NCBI RefSeq assembly: GCF_021155775.2
Contig: NC_060237.1
Coordinates: forward strand, 16,886,970-16,950,969
Length of the DNA stretch: 64,000 bases
Direction: 5' to 3'
Source of the DNA: Neodiprion pinetum
Lineage: Eukaryota > Arthropoda > Insecta > Hymenoptera > Diprionidae
How positions within the stretch are numbered: the stretch's first letter is position 1; the number at the start of each line of letters is the position of its first letter. The position numbers and the translations under genes were made by a program. This document shows, one piece after another, positions 35,756 to 49,060 of this stretch. The notes beneath the pieces are model-generated. The model was not told the DNA's origin. It was given only the letters and a program-made list of their open reading frames with translations, and did not search any database.

Positions 35756-37052
35756 GACTTGCTTCCGATTGAAGGATCGAAAAATATATTCCTGTAATTG
35801 AATTGCGACTTTTTTTTAGTAACAGCATTTCCTGGTGTTATTATCACAGAAAACGAAAAAGTTTTTTTATCGCACATGCATGAAAAGTGAGGCCTTGCGT
35901 AGCAGCTTAGCGGGACAAAGATAGCCGATTTCATCCCAGTGTCGTGAAGATAGGTTCGCGCAAGCGCAGGATACAATACCATCACTTTCGTCCCGAAGGA
36001 GAAGAAATTCTGCTTTTCATTCCATTCTCAAAAAAACTCACGTTCGGCAAAACTACCTCACAAAGCCCTACCACTTTTTATTCCCTTGTTATAAAAACTA
36101 TAGTGTGTGATTAGGGCTTAGAGCGTACATGCTATAAGGATTAGGGCCGCAAGTTGGCGATCGCAACTCGTCTGATCGCAGCCCTCGCTTCGCTCAGGCG
36201 CAAACTTCACGCTCCACGCAATCGCCAACTTTCGTCTCTTCTCACACAACATACTGCTGAACGTTTTTTTCTTTTGACATTGCAAGTATAATTGCACTAC
36301 ATGTGGTACTTTTACTTTTATGGGGAGTAGGCTCTGATAATAATGAAAATAAATGTCAGTTTACTCGGTCGGTAAGTACTGACTACAGCACTCTCTTATA
36401 AGCTTGACGATTCCGAAACTGCGGGTACTTTATACCTGTAGTACTTAGCAATACAAGTACTAACATGTGAGATTTACTTTGTTTCAGCAACATTCGGAGT
36501 TACAAAAGTTTGAAAATTTGCTGCGAGTAAACACAGACCTCGAAATTTCGAGAGTCTGTCCCGTCGAAACTATGCTGCTGAATGACGGAATATTAATATA
36601 CAGCCTTTGCATTAGAGAGTCCTTCATAAGTGTGTAACGGATCAACCAATCTCTTAAACCAAACGCTTCGGTCTATCGATATCTAATTAAACGTTAACCT
36701 CTCTTCGTCGCCGTGTACGTAGACGGTAACCGTGCTCGTCATTAGTAGAGAGATCTAGGCGAAACACGCTCTGGCAATGAGTCAGACTGATAATGACCAG
36801 TAAACTTGCGGAACGTTCGTTTCGCTCACCTCGCCTCCTTCTAATTGGGTATTTTGGGGGTGAGGATTTATATGCCGTACTCTGCTTTCTTGCATTGTTC
36901 CACGAAGCAGGACGATCATTGTCGCATGCATTAACGACGTTGTCTTACAATATTGTATTTACATACAATCTATGAAGTGAGTCACCGAACCTTCTTGTTT
37001 ATTGCAACCTATTGAAATACTTTTCGATGTGGTTTAAAGCCATATAAGTTAT
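35756..37052. other. Intergenic with a small inverted repeat
   Basis: AAGTTGGCGAT at 36,151-36,161 is inverted at 36,221-36,231 (ATCGCCAACTT) around a CpG-rich loop, possibly a small foldback relic. No gene is seen. Confidence 0.4.
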
Positions 37053-37225
37053 TACGAACAAACTTCTACGAGTCTGTAAGCCAAGTTTTATTGATGTAAA
37101 TTTTATTATATCGCCTATTTCTTTGTTACAGCTATGAGTCATTTTGAACGAATGTTCTACGAAATTATAAGCCAGATTGTACTGCTACATCTGTTATCAT
37201 ATCGCATATTTCTTTGTTAATTGTC
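37053..37225 (+). repeat. Imperfect tandem duplication, about 90 bp unit, two copies
   Basis: The unit at about 37,053-37,135 is repeated at about 37,144-37,225. Shared landmarks are ACGAA..TTCTACGA (37,064 and 37,155), TAAGCCA, and TATCGC(C/A)TATTTCTTTG (37,109 and 37,199). The copies are well diverged, so the duplication is old. Confidence 0.65.
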
Positions 37226-38309
37226 TCTTATTGTTGTTCTTTCGTCTGTGTACAATTTTTAATTTACGCTCTTTCATTTTGGCCAAGTTATATACTGAAC
37301 TGTTTCGCAACATAAGTATCTACCTGGTCTGTAATAATGTAATATTAATGTATTGTTCGCACATATATGAATATCTCGGATCCCATGGAAATAACAAATC
37401 TTACACGCGCTCGCGTTTTCTATCGATTACTCCACCTCGGAGAGCTCTAATCGACAACAAACTCTAAATTATTTTTCGCAATTAACTATATAACTATCAT
37501 TATAGAATATATCCTTTCACAATAGTAAAAAAAACTAACATTACAAGTCAAAAAAGAGAAATCAGCCATTTCTAAAATATCACAGTTTCGATCCGTTTGA
37601 ATCGAACTAAAATCTCCCATACATATACACATGCACATATACATATATCAGTCGACTAAAAATATTGAAGTGGAGCTTTTTTCGACAAACTGAAAATTAT
37701 TTAAAAAACAAAATCCCATTTGGCATCACAACATTACTTACCTATTGAAAATCGACGGGATGTACCAAAAGTATCACCACACGGTGCAGCGGTGGCTTGC
37801 ACTGCTCACACCGTCCGGAATTTCTAGTTATGGTTACTATTCAATCCTTGGCTATTTTTATTATATACCAGAAATGAAAAATATAGTTCTGCGTACAAAA
37901 TGATGATGAGTTTTGTAGCTATAACGAGAAAGTCTAATATATTATCCTTATTATTCTCTTCGATACTGGCTCTTCGTGCTGTATTTTCTTGTAGTAACTA
38001 TTGCTATAACTCGATGTCGGTGCGAGAATAAATTGTTATTAATGCCTTATTTGTAACTAACGAAACGCAATTACCCGATACAAATATATCCGACGTCGCG
38101 ATTACCAGAAAATGTAGTATTCCTTAAAAAATTCACTAAGTAGTTACTTGTTTCGCATGTTCTCGTAATTACAGTAATATTTAAATCGTTATCGCGCAAA
38201 CGATACCTATTTTACCAGAATTTTCTACAGTGCAAGCTGTACGAAAATAAAATTATCTTTGAAAAAAACGCACGGCAGTAAAAAGTGCCGAAAGTCAGCG
38301 TTGAACTCA

Positions 38310-38850
38310 CCTTGTGGAGGAATTGCCGATTTCTGTCAGCCGGAGTAGATGCGAAGTCGGTATTCGGAGAGCTGCGAAGACACGGGCAAGATCCGAGGGC
38401 TTTGGGCTCGCTCGAATCCCCGGTTCGTCAGTCATATGTTCGGTAAATTACGAGCTGCGTTTTAAAGTAGGACATGAGCCCCGGGGGCCTACAGGGGCGG
38501 CAGCAGGATTTTGGGGAAGGGCTCCTTTATTAAGGGAAACAGCTGTTCGCCGGGCCGATCGCCGATGAAAAAAGAGGCTGCCACCTGGCGTACCTGGGTT
38601 CGACGCCGCGTACCTGAACCACGATCCTCGATCCCCGCGCTGTATACCTGGACGAGTTCTGGGTCCCGAAGGTACGCCGGGGTCTTTTGTCCGACAATCC
38701 CTATCCGCACACAACACCGTGCAATGCGAGATACGCCGCACACACGTCCAACCTTCAACCCAACCACCTATGCCCGGTATGCGAGTGTGCGTTTGGGCCT
38801 CGGAAGAGGGAGATGCGATAGTTATACACTTCGTTCCGGCGACAACAAAG
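38310..38850. promoter_or_regulatory. CpG-rich island, possible promoter of an unidentified transcript
   Basis: A G+C- and CpG-rich block amid A+T-rich spacer with overlapping ORFs on both strands, none recognisable. On the minus strand its lower edge is a consensus splice donor (CACAAG|GTGAGT, near 38,309). A second minus-strand donor (AATAG|GTAAGTAATG) lies near 37,741. This suggests a minus-strand, possibly non-coding transcript starting in the island. It is inference only. Confidence 0.3.
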
Positions 38851-40419
38851 GTTTGTCGTGTGCCGCGAACAGTTTTTCGGATGCGGGGAATTATTCTTAT
38901 ACAATATCGATGCGTGCTATACTACGAACGTGTGCGATGAAATACCCGCAAAATCCATCCGGCAGGACACGGGATGTATGATGGATTCGGGAATATCTGG
39001 GAAACCGAGAAATCTTATTGGGAAAAGGGTAGTTTACTCAGATATTTCTTTTTCTTTTTTTTTTTTTTCTCTTCTTACATTTTCAGTATCATTCTGCACG
39101 ACTCGAGAGATTAGTTATATTTTTTAATTCAAAACACTTTTGTATAAGATAATCTAAATAGTATATTTCACCGTCACTGACGAATAGAGTAAAATGAAAA
39201 TATTGTTTCCAGATTTTCGCATAAACTCTGCAGGAGTTACAGCCTTGTCGCGGATATAGCAAAGAATATGCCGAGATCGTTCGGAACAAATATTTTATTA
39301 GAAATTTTTTGATCTCGAAGAAATATTCCGAACTTAGGACGCTGATGTATTCCTGGAACGTGTATGTATGGAACCATCAAGATAAAAGGAAATGTATCCT
39401 GTCCCGACACCGGGTATAATTAATTCTTGGTAGTTCAGAATATTCGAATTTTCACCTGACTCCTACTCGCGAGGAACACGAAAATTGATATATTCCAGAA
39501 CATTCCAAATTTCACGCGTTCTTTCGATACTTCGCCTGTAAAACTGTCCGAAATGTTTGAGTAGGCTTTTTTTTCTCTTATATAAATATATCGACAAGAT
39601 TTCTTGTTTATCGGAATGAATAGCGATGGTAATTAGGTTGGAAAATTATTTGTTTTTACGAAAGTTCATAGATCCTACTGCAGGTCTGATCGTTGTAATA
39701 AAATCAGACCGTCTGCCTTTCATCTTTCTGTTTTTCTTTTACTGAAAACAAGCAGCTTCGGCTATACCTGGGTAGTCGGAAGGTCGGGCTATGCAGCTAT
39801 GCACACCGTGTGTCTAATACCTCGAATGGAAAAGTTTGCTTTTGCAGGTATATGTGTGGCGTACTGGCGAGCTTATTGTTAGTATACGCTACAAAGGGAT
39901 GATATAGCCTTTTGTTTGTCCTCGTCGTCGAGGATTTGCGACGTACCTTTGCGACGCAAAACCTTAGAAAACGGCAGGGATCACCTCTAACGAGTAATAA
40001 TTTTTGTAAATTTGCACACAATCTGCACAGTTCAAACACACGCCAGCAGTTTACTTTATTCACTTCCAACTTGCTCTTTCTGTAACATTTTTCAAATTAC
40101 AAGGGGGTATATTCAAACAGATGATCATGATGATGTTTTTTACCGGAAACATCCAAATTCCATAGATCCAACTGTTGGCATCGGTGTTTCACACTCTCAT
40201 TTGTATTTCTAACGCGATGTGCGCAATTAAAAAATTTGCAGCGTCGCATTATTTAATCTCTGTCCCGACGACGAGGTAAACATGGACCCATCTCTATTTG
40301 ACTTGGAATTGTGGATGAAAGTGAGCCGTTTCTATTTGTTGAGTTTAATATACGATAAACGGTTAAATTTTTTATCTGTACGATATGCATATTAAAAACA
40401 TAAATGCAGTGTTTATTCT
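38851..40419. other. Intergenic, no supported gene
   Basis: Nothing recognisable on either strand. Poly(T) runs occur near 39,055-39,068. Confidence 0.5.
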
Positions 40420-40484
40420 TTTTTGCACTACCTCCGTCAAAAATTCGATGGCTTTGTAGTTTTTGATCGGAGGTAGCACAAAAA
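40420..40484. ncRNA. miRNA-precursor-like hairpin (candidate)
   Basis: The arm TTTTTGCACTACCTCCGTCA pairs with TGATCGGAGGTAGCACAAAAA, with two mismatched pairs and one bulge, and pairing continues into TCAAAAA / TTTTTGA. This gives a stem of about 27 bp with a loop of about 9 nt, 65 nt in total. The 3' arm contains GGAGGTAG, whose GAGGTAG equals the let-7 seed. The opposite strand also folds and likewise puts GGAGGTAG in its 3' arm. It could equally be a small palindromic relic. No expression evidence is available. Confidence 0.25.
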
Positions 40485-43400
40485 TAGTATATATTGTGTA
40501 ACAAAGAGGTAAACTCAGTCTTTTACATGACTATTATTCCATTTCACATTTCATCATTTTATACATCATATTGTTGCAAAAAATGTTGTATACAAATTAT
40601 TTTGAAACATGAATAATCCGGTAGAAGAAAATCTGTTTATTAACTTTTACGTTATAGATTCGTCGAGTCGTATAAAGATATTGGTTGGCCAGAAATCCAT
40701 ACTTTTTATCAATTTCATGGCGAGATACTGGTACATTGAGTATTTATCAAATTATTATATTCATAAGCTACAAAGAACTCGATGAAAATGTAAAAACAGA
40801 AAATATTAAAAATACAAACGGGAAAGCTTGTGTATCGATGCGTTATTTATTTCAGAATGATTCAAAATCAAGCAGGTCTTTTCGATTTCAATCCACGGCA
40901 GTCTTTCGTTATTGAAAAAACTATTTTTTTATTTCTACCAATTCACTGAAACAGATTTTCTTTAATTTCAGTAGTCAATTCAATATCACCATTTGCTGAT
41001 CATGATCACTATCGTTGCAATGTTGGAAAAATTTAACATGACAGAAAAACGTGTTTGATAACGGAGAATGGATTTTGAGAAACTTCGAAGCGACTCGAAC
41101 CGAAACATTAATCATTAATCGCAAGCTCTTGTTCATTTTCAAAGAGTTTTTCTTACCTCGCGAATATAATAATTAATTGAATACTCGATGCACGGCTGGG
41201 CCGTAATAAAATTAATAAATATCCCCAACTTTCGTGTACACGCGGCTATTTATAACCAATATACAAAACACATATGCGCGACGAATATACCGAATACCGA
41301 ATCCCATGTGCCACGTAATCATTGTTGTTGACTAACTTTCTCTCGCGGGCATACCCGATATCTACGTCGCCCACCACTTCGCACTGCAGGAACCAGGCTG
41401 CAAGCAGCATTTTGTGCGTGGCATGGCTTGCAGCGTCCTTTACGAACGCGAACACGAGGCCCGGACTGTATACGTCAGCTCAGTTTTCGCTGCGGGGACC
41501 GGACGGGGCCCGATTGTACGCACGATCGGACAGGAAGAAGAAAAATTTGAGGAAAAAGTTCTACGTGTATTGGGAGGTATGTGCGTGTACCGACACATGT
41601 GCGTCTGGCTCAGCGTTCGGATTGAAAGCCATTGACGGTGACGACGAGTTCGCGTTCTCACACAACTCGCTGCAACAGCTGCACCGCAGTTTTCGCCGGA
41701 GATTTTCTCGCTTCTTATTCCCGTCACGGAAAGCCAACCTTCGGAAGCCCGTGCAGAAGGAGAATCATCCCCTCCCCACTCTACCCCAAATTTTACCCGT
41801 GTTATATAACAGTCAACTCTGCGCCGGTGAAATGATGCAATTTATGAACGGCAACTCGAATCTTCGCCAGCTTCTTTATACGTTGGATTTATATGGGATT
41901 GCGGATAGTTTTCATAATTTTTCGATTTCTATACTCTAACTGCTTGAGGGATCCTCTCGCGGTGTGATTCCGTCTCAGATTTTTAAACCCGACCACCCAC
42001 CTCGCCGGTGCACGTATTTTCCAAATAGCGATGTAAAATCGCGGTTTCCGTTGGTACATGTGGGCTAAAATGCCGTCGTTTCGATCACTTTCCTCGAAAT
42101 ATAAAGTGAAATGTATTAGAGGCTGTAATAAAATCGCAGCAATCCTCAATCGCAACTGATTCGGTGGTTTTTGCTCAAAAAAATTCCAAAACAAATTAAT
42201 AACCTTGACCGAAATTTCTAATGTACTAACATCCGTCGAAAATGATCCAAAACGAGTCGGGTTAAAATAATAATAATATACGAAACGTGTAAATAACAGA
42301 TAAGAAAAATTTTATTTTTCCGATGAATGTTTTTGCCATACAACAATGTAGAGCCAACAATTTGATTAACGATTCGACCGTCGGTCGCAGCCTACCGTAA
42401 GAAAATATGAATTTCGATTGTAGTATACCTATACCTATGCATACAATTTAATCGTAAAATACATTGCTTTTATTAAAATATGTGCGGACGTCGTTTGTTT
42501 AAGTAAGTTTTAGAAATCGTTAATTATCATCGTCATTTTTCATTATCCGTTAAAATATACCTAGCTACTTAGAAATGAAAAAATTACGCATCGTCGTATT
42601 TCCGATACTGCGTAAATAACGGAGCGCAAATACCTGTAACCGATGTATGAAAAATGAAACATGAAACTTAATTTATAAATTAGTAAATTAAGAGTTGATT
42701 TTTTAATGCAACCGTCGAGTTACGTTCATTAATAAGGAACGCACAAGTTTCTCGACTGTCAGTTATAAACTGTAGCGACAATTTTTCGGCCAATGATGAC
42801 GGTGTTTAAAATATAAGTCGAAACTTGGCAGCGATTCGATGCCGCGAATCTTGATCATACGGTTTAATTAAAGAAATCAATTTAAATATTCGAACGGAAG
42901 TTGTCAACACGCATTAAACTGGCAATTCCGAGGAAAACGGTGGTACAAAGGTACACATAAAGCGAAGGAAAAATAGCCGAGGATGCCTGGTGTCGACGGT
43001 GTAAAACTGAGCCGCCTGCAGAGAACTGAAGGACCCTCTTTGAGGTAGGTATGCGTAAAAATTATCGGTTCTAATTTTTTAACGATTGACAGGCGGCTCA
43101 ACAGCAGCAGGTAGGCAGACTTTGTTCCTTCGTCGTTTTCCTGTTTAGAAATCAGTTTCCGTACCTTGTACATATGTACACCTACCCTATCTCGGTGTAG
43201 GTACACGAGTTTTGCAGAACAATGTGCCACTCGTCTGGTTCTCTTTACACGTACCCTAAATAGTTAATCGCGCTTCAGACACCAGCCGTAGATAAAACCT
43301 TCTGATAAATACATACAGGCATGAAGTACCTGTGAAACTACCATAATCTACCTGTGGGATCTGGTGTGCGTCGGCCAGTAAAATATTTTACGACTTAAAA

Positions 43401-46299
43401 TTTTTTGGAATCTTTTGAAATCCCGTTGAAGATCTGTCAAGTCTTTGGAAATCTTTTAAAATGAAGTAAAATTGTATGATTTTTTCGTAAATATTTTTAC
43501 GAAATTTAAAAATCTATCGTGCGGAATTTCTGCAAAATATTTCACCCTACGATATGTTTGAATTTCCACAAACCATTTACGTCGAAGATGGGCCTGAAAT
43601 TGTGATTCGGATAAACTGCAAGTGCCACTACTGCAGATGCTGTGATGCTAGAAGCTGGATGATTGTAAAAATGAGTTTATGTCGTGACTTTCAATTGCCG
43701 ATGTGGACCGATTGGTTGAGAAGGCCTGGAGGTTCGGGTCATTCTTTACAGCTTATATCGAAACGGTTTGAACAAAAGTTAATACTTGCGACTGGCGAAA
43801 GCTCACGTTTTACAGAGACGTGGAAGTCCACGATGGCCACGGAGGATAAACCTCGCGATTTTCCATCTACATAGGCATAATCCTGGTGCTCTGCACGATG
43901 CAGCACGCAGATACGTCCCGGTGTGCGGTGTAGAGGCGGTGAACGAGTAGCCGTCGACTCACAGGCCAGCAATGCGGTTCTCTCAGATCGAATTCGAAAG
44001 AAATTCTTCTCGGGCCGTGTTGGGTCGTGGCATAAAGCTAGTTACTGTATATAACAGACGCTCGGTAACAGCGCCGGTGTTACGTGTAATATCTCTGATT
44101 CAACTTTTGCAAATCAACGACAATGAATATTGTCTTGACCAACCGGTTGCAGCCCGTACCGAATCTAAAAAACGCAAGAAATGAACAGAAATTCAAATGA
44201 GAAACAATTCTGCGTGCATTGTATAATGAATGGCAAACGACTTGCCATGTAATTGTCATTCGGGAACGATCTAGATCGATTTTGCGTGTCTTTCTGTCGA
44301 TAGATCCGTTGTTATAGGTACTTACCCGTATAATAACGTCCGTTATAAAATTATTTTTTTCAAATTTGTAGTAAATGAAATTTCCAAAGCGGTTTTTTAA
44401 AAGAAATTAAAATGTACTTTTCCATCTGTTTATAACTTTCAACTTCAATTTTATTACTTTTATCCTGCAAATCTTTTCTTTTGCACTTTGTTCAATTGTT
44501 TTTATCATGCATACCGCGAGAGAATGGTGAAACTTACGATTAGCAGGCTGCGTAACTCGGTGCGCACGCGCTCAATAATGGAATCTCGATCGGTCGGCGA
44601 CACGATAGGGTGGCAATATTTGCAGCTACACCGCAGGGGAGCGGACTTATTTGAAACGAGGCATGATATAACTACAAACTTGCCTGCATCGAGTGGCGGA
44701 TAGAAATTACAAGGTTTTAATGACTTGTTGCCGCTATTAGTCGGTTCGCAGAAAACGCCAAGTGCCAAACCCTCCCTAATGACTTGTAAATATTAACCCA
44801 GGGCTGTCGGTCTGGTAATCGAGAATGTGCCAGCTGTATGAAAAAAAATTTACTAGTCAGGTAGTAGAATGCACTAAATGGAATTCAACTATTGCGAGGT
44901 TATGGTTTTTTCCGCCAGGTGGTGCTTTCATTGTTTGCGCATTCGTCAGAGAGGTGCAAAACAACCAGTTTATCGAAAATGGTTTTGAGATAAATACAGT
45001 TTCAAGACTTCAGTCTCTTCCATACTAGACATTCTTGATCACGTAGTAGCATATCTGATCGTTGATCGAGTACAATCCACAAATGTAAATTCACAAAAAT
45101 ATGTCTAAATGTACTGAAAAATCATAAAGCGAATTAGCGTACTAAAAACGGTTGAAATGTTCTAGAAAAGTACAATTGTACGAGAAACGGCAAACGTGAA
45201 TCAACTGTTTCAGATCTGCTTAACTTAGAAAAATTTGCATGGCATATACACGTATAACCTTAATAAACCGTGTTTGACAGCTGAAGCTGGAAGTAACCAG
45301 CCGCCATGAAAATCCGACTAACAATAAGCTCGCGCATGCGTAATCAGTCGTTCTATGAATCTGTGAAATTTCACCATTTGCTCGCCGTTTCCTATCGGTG
45401 TATACATGTGATTGCTCGGAAAAAATCTCAATTCTATCGAACCTTCTGCATCTCTTTGTCTCGGTTAGCTCTGCAAGATTCGTATTTCACATAGAATTTT
45501 CTGAAACTTCGTGCAAACTTTTAACATGTATAATCAATACCATGCTCGTTGATATTATGTGAAAAACATGCAGTCCAACCCCAATTTGATGTAACAGAAT
45601 TGCTTCTTTTCCTCCACGTGTATCACATTCAATAAACTACGAATAAAAAAAGTTCGTAAAAACCAAACTCAATCGATACAACTGTGTCTCAAGTTTGTTG
45701 TACACGAACAAGGTATTCGTACGACATACCTATACGGTACATGTTTGTAATTCGTGAGATGAGCCCTGATTACACCAAATAATTTATTAGCGTATGCGAT
45801 AAATCAGTGTGTAAAAAATCGTTGATATTCAGCAACGTTAATCGCGGTTTCATCTTTACGCCCAAATTGAGCTTATAAACGAACGAATCGGCAGGTGGTA
45901 GACATCCGTTCAGCAGCCTTGAGAGGATGCCGGAGCACGGGCGACGACGAAAGATATACCTGGCCAAAAGAACGTTGCCTAGAGCTGTACGTTAATTGCG
46001 CCGTAGCAGGAGACGTTCCTTCGACATATTCAGACACCGAAAACTGCCTGAAAACGTCCCTTGCAGCCTACCCGTGTCAAAATACCCGCGGAATAGAGTT
46101 CAGAATGCGGTACAAAGGCAGCACACAGTGTCGTAGCCACGGGCTGTTCCCCCGGTACGTAGATGGAACGAACCATCTATGAGGGTTGGACCATCTCTCG
46201 CTTCCCAAGATATGTGGACTTTTCGGATGAGGCGGTCCAACCGTCTAAATCAAAAGTTAGGAAAAAGGAAGAAATAACCGTTCAAAAAATCTCCAGCAA
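40485..46299. other. Intergenic, no supported gene
   Basis: Several ORFs of 90-205 codons occur in G+C-richer patches (for example 41,322-41,939 and 43,554-43,874 plus), none with a recognisable domain, codon bias or splice context. Minus-strand donor-like sites occur (GAG|GTAAGA near 41,153, CGG|GTAAGT near 44,324) without attachable exons. Confidence 0.45.
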
Positions 46300-46745
46300 T
46301 GGATCCGGATTATCCAAACAATACGGATCCACCGGATAGTTCGAGTATTCGAGTACCCGGCTATCCAAACTATTCGAATAGTTAGGTTACAGATACGTGC
46401 TAGTTATAACTACTGTTATGTGTATACTCTTGAAGATGTTTGCGAATGACTGCAGATTTTCTACGCAGAAGTGGAGCAAGAGTAAAATTTCTGTACGGCA
46501 AAGGGGAATTGCCATACATTGCGTGCGAATTCGACGCAGCTGACTCACAATGTCAAAAAACTTTGTTGCATAAATACACAATTGTTTTTAAAATTTCTTG
46601 AAATTGTGGTGTGAACGTAATTTAATTTATTTTCAAATTTTGTACAAATTGATCTGGATATTCGAACTATACGGATTTGAAGTTTCATAATTGATGGACC
46701 CGAGTAATTCTGATACCTAAATATCCAAACAGCTCGGACCCACGT
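46300..46745. repeat. Probable decayed repeat with TATCCAAAC motifs
   Basis: TATCCAAAC occurs at 46,311, 46,362 and 46,722, followed each time by a short spacer and a CGGA or TCGAA core. Related inverted forms (GGATAGTTCGAG near 46,334 and GGATATTCGAACTATACGGA near 46,652) lie between them. Such ATCC-AA-TTCG mosaics are common at ends of old Tc1/mariner-like elements; termini are not definable here. Confidence 0.35.
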
Positions 46746-48080
46746 GTAAGCACTAGTTTATAGAGTCAACAACGGTGAACATAAATGAATCAAAATCATT
46801 ATTTTATGAAGTATGGAAAATAAATTTGTGAAAGTTCGAATGACGCAAGCTAAGTCCTTAGATTTTAACAATTTGGAAGGTTTTTAAATTACAACGTTCA
46901 AAATTAGTAATCTCTGGTGATTTTAATTCGATTCCAATGGTTCTTGGCTTATTTTATTCACCGTAGAGATTTACCAAAATTGGCAACCTCTACTATTATT
47001 ATGCTTACTAGGACACTTTTGATCGCTGAACTTGAGGTTGAATCAAGATTAAAACCAATTTCTACCATGTTTTTTCGTATCTTTTACGCTTATTCACTGC
47101 ACACTGCACGTCTTTTCATCATTAATGACGCGATATGTGTCAAGAATAATAAACGACAACATGCATTTCTCAGTCACCTATGACAGTTATATTTTGCTCA
47201 TACGATAATAACGCTTTTAATTTTGATTAAATTTCTGCATTTGTTTACACATGCTGGAGTCATGAGTCTTGGGATAAATATTCTATGTAATTGCAATTCA
47301 TAGAATTTATAAGAATGTTCGGTCGTATAATCGTTGAACCAAATCAGGTTAGAAGAGGCCAATTTCACCTCATTTTTGAATATTATTCTTGTCAACCGAG
47401 TATAATCAACGGAAAATTGGATAATAACACAAACTTTTCGCAGAATTTGGTAGGCATACAGAAGGAAGGAAAAAAGTCTATGCGGAAAACACGGTGAAAG
47501 TTACGTGAAAGACGAAATATATGTTACGACTATCATAATTTCTCGGAACTTGCGAATCGAGTAAAAGAAATAAAAATAATTGCGGTTAATTTTCGGAAAA
47601 CTACGCTGATCACGCAAACTTCAATAATTTTCAGGAATAAATCTCTTTATTAACGATAATTTGGTTCGAGTGGTGCCAACTGTGAACAATGCCTGTAACT
47701 TACAAAACCTAAATATCTAAATTCTTTGCCACACGGTACGAAATATTTTAAATACTTTAACGAATTTTATTAAACCGTGAACGTTAATTAACATATGAAC
47801 GCTTTCGCTTACGAACTCTATGCGTCAGAGCTTTTTGGCAGAGTTTTCAATTCTCTACATAAATATGAAATTTTCCATTATTTTCCTTACGTTCGTCAAC
47901 GCTTTAAAAAAATTTCATAGACCAAAAAAAGTTTTTCACATGTCGTTTCCGTAAAATACTGCGATCACAGAGCAGTCTATCTCAGAGTTCACGTAGAGAG
48001 CTCAAACACTCAGGGAATCGTTTTTCTAATAATTTGAAAGCGTTTAAGCCCTTGGCGGCATAAAAATTGAAAAACAACCC
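46746..48080. other. Intergenic, nothing seen
   Basis: A+T-rich spacer with no recognisable coding or structured element. Confidence 0.5.
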
Positions 48081-48082
48081 TA

Positions 48083-49060
48083 TTAAGGAGCACCCTGGTC
48101 TTCAGCATACTTCAAAAAGCATCGGGATACCCGAACGAACACGAATCTACGAAGATGAATTTTCAAAGATCCGAAACGGCCTACAGCGCGGAACAATCGG
48201 GCGTTGAGAACAGATGCCGGGTCTCCGAGCTCGGGCCGCGAAGCAGTGCTAACAACCGCTCCAAGGCCCGACGCCGCGACGTGGCGAGACGGTCGGTCGG
48301 GTCGGGCGGTCGGTTGTCCCGTAGCGGGCGTAGACTCGCTTCTCCGGTCGTCGCAGCCTCGGATTGCAGCCACCGCCGCCACGCGGGCAAACGACGCAAT
48401 CGAAAGGCGAAAAATCAAAAGAAATAGACGTTCGGACAACGAGCGCGTGTCCCTGCCTTATTTGATTAAACTACGGAATTCTTCGAGTCCCTCCTTCTCC
48501 CTCCACCTTCGCGTTGGTCTTCCGCCGGTCCGCCCGGCTTGTCATACGCACAAAGGCAGGTGAGAGCGTTCGTAATTCCGAGAGACAGACCGAGGGAGAC
48601 TGATTGTGAGGACAAATCGGGCGGGATAAGAAGCCGCGGGGGCTTTCGAGGGCTTATCGATCGAGCTCCTCGCAAGATGGCTTCCGGTTTGTTCTTACGC
48701 GCGCCAATTAATCGGTTATAATAATTATTCACGCGCGTCTCTCTCGGCGGCCGGTCCCGCGTCGTCGTTTCTCATTCGTTTCTGCGCCGCGCGCACACGC
48801 GTGCGTGCAGCCTCGTCGCGAGAGACAAAGGCACGGCTGCGTTTCTGCGGTGCCGAACGCGTCGGTGTGTTACCGTTGTGCATGTGCAGCGCTGCGCCGC
48901 CCGGCTAGCAGCCCTCTCGCCTGTGTCCGCCGTTTTCCGGTTCGCCGTTTCTTCCCGTCCCCCTCGTTCGCTCTCCGTCTCTCACTTTCCCTCTCGCTTC
49001 GCTGTTTCATATTATAGGCATATGCTTCTCGCTTTACCGAGCAGGCGCGCGCGGCCTACT
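48083..49060 (+). promoter_or_regulatory. CpG island, possible distal mex-3 promoter with non-coding exon
   Basis: A marked G+C/CpG-rich island (CGCGCCGCGCGCACACGCG near 48,784) gives dense open frames on both strands that I regard as composition artefacts. A consensus plus-strand donor, AAAGGCAG|GTGAGAG, ends at 48,559. A good acceptor (GCGCTTTTTTCAG) at 51,521 precedes the mex-3 start. The pair would make a non-coding first exon for mex-3. Unproven. Confidence 0.35.

Noticed and set aside
41322..41939. 205-codon plus-strand ORF
   Set aside because: Lies in a G+C-rich patch with competing ORFs on both strands, no domain, signal peptide or splice context; probably a composition effect.
43554..43874. 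106-codon ORF with a Cys-rich start (CKCHYCRCC)
   Set aside because: Cysteine spacing fits no zinc-binding family I know, and there is no gene context.
48083..48563. Overlapping ORFs of 72-119 codons on both strands
   Set aside because: Typical of CpG-island sequence with few stop codons; no conserved motif.
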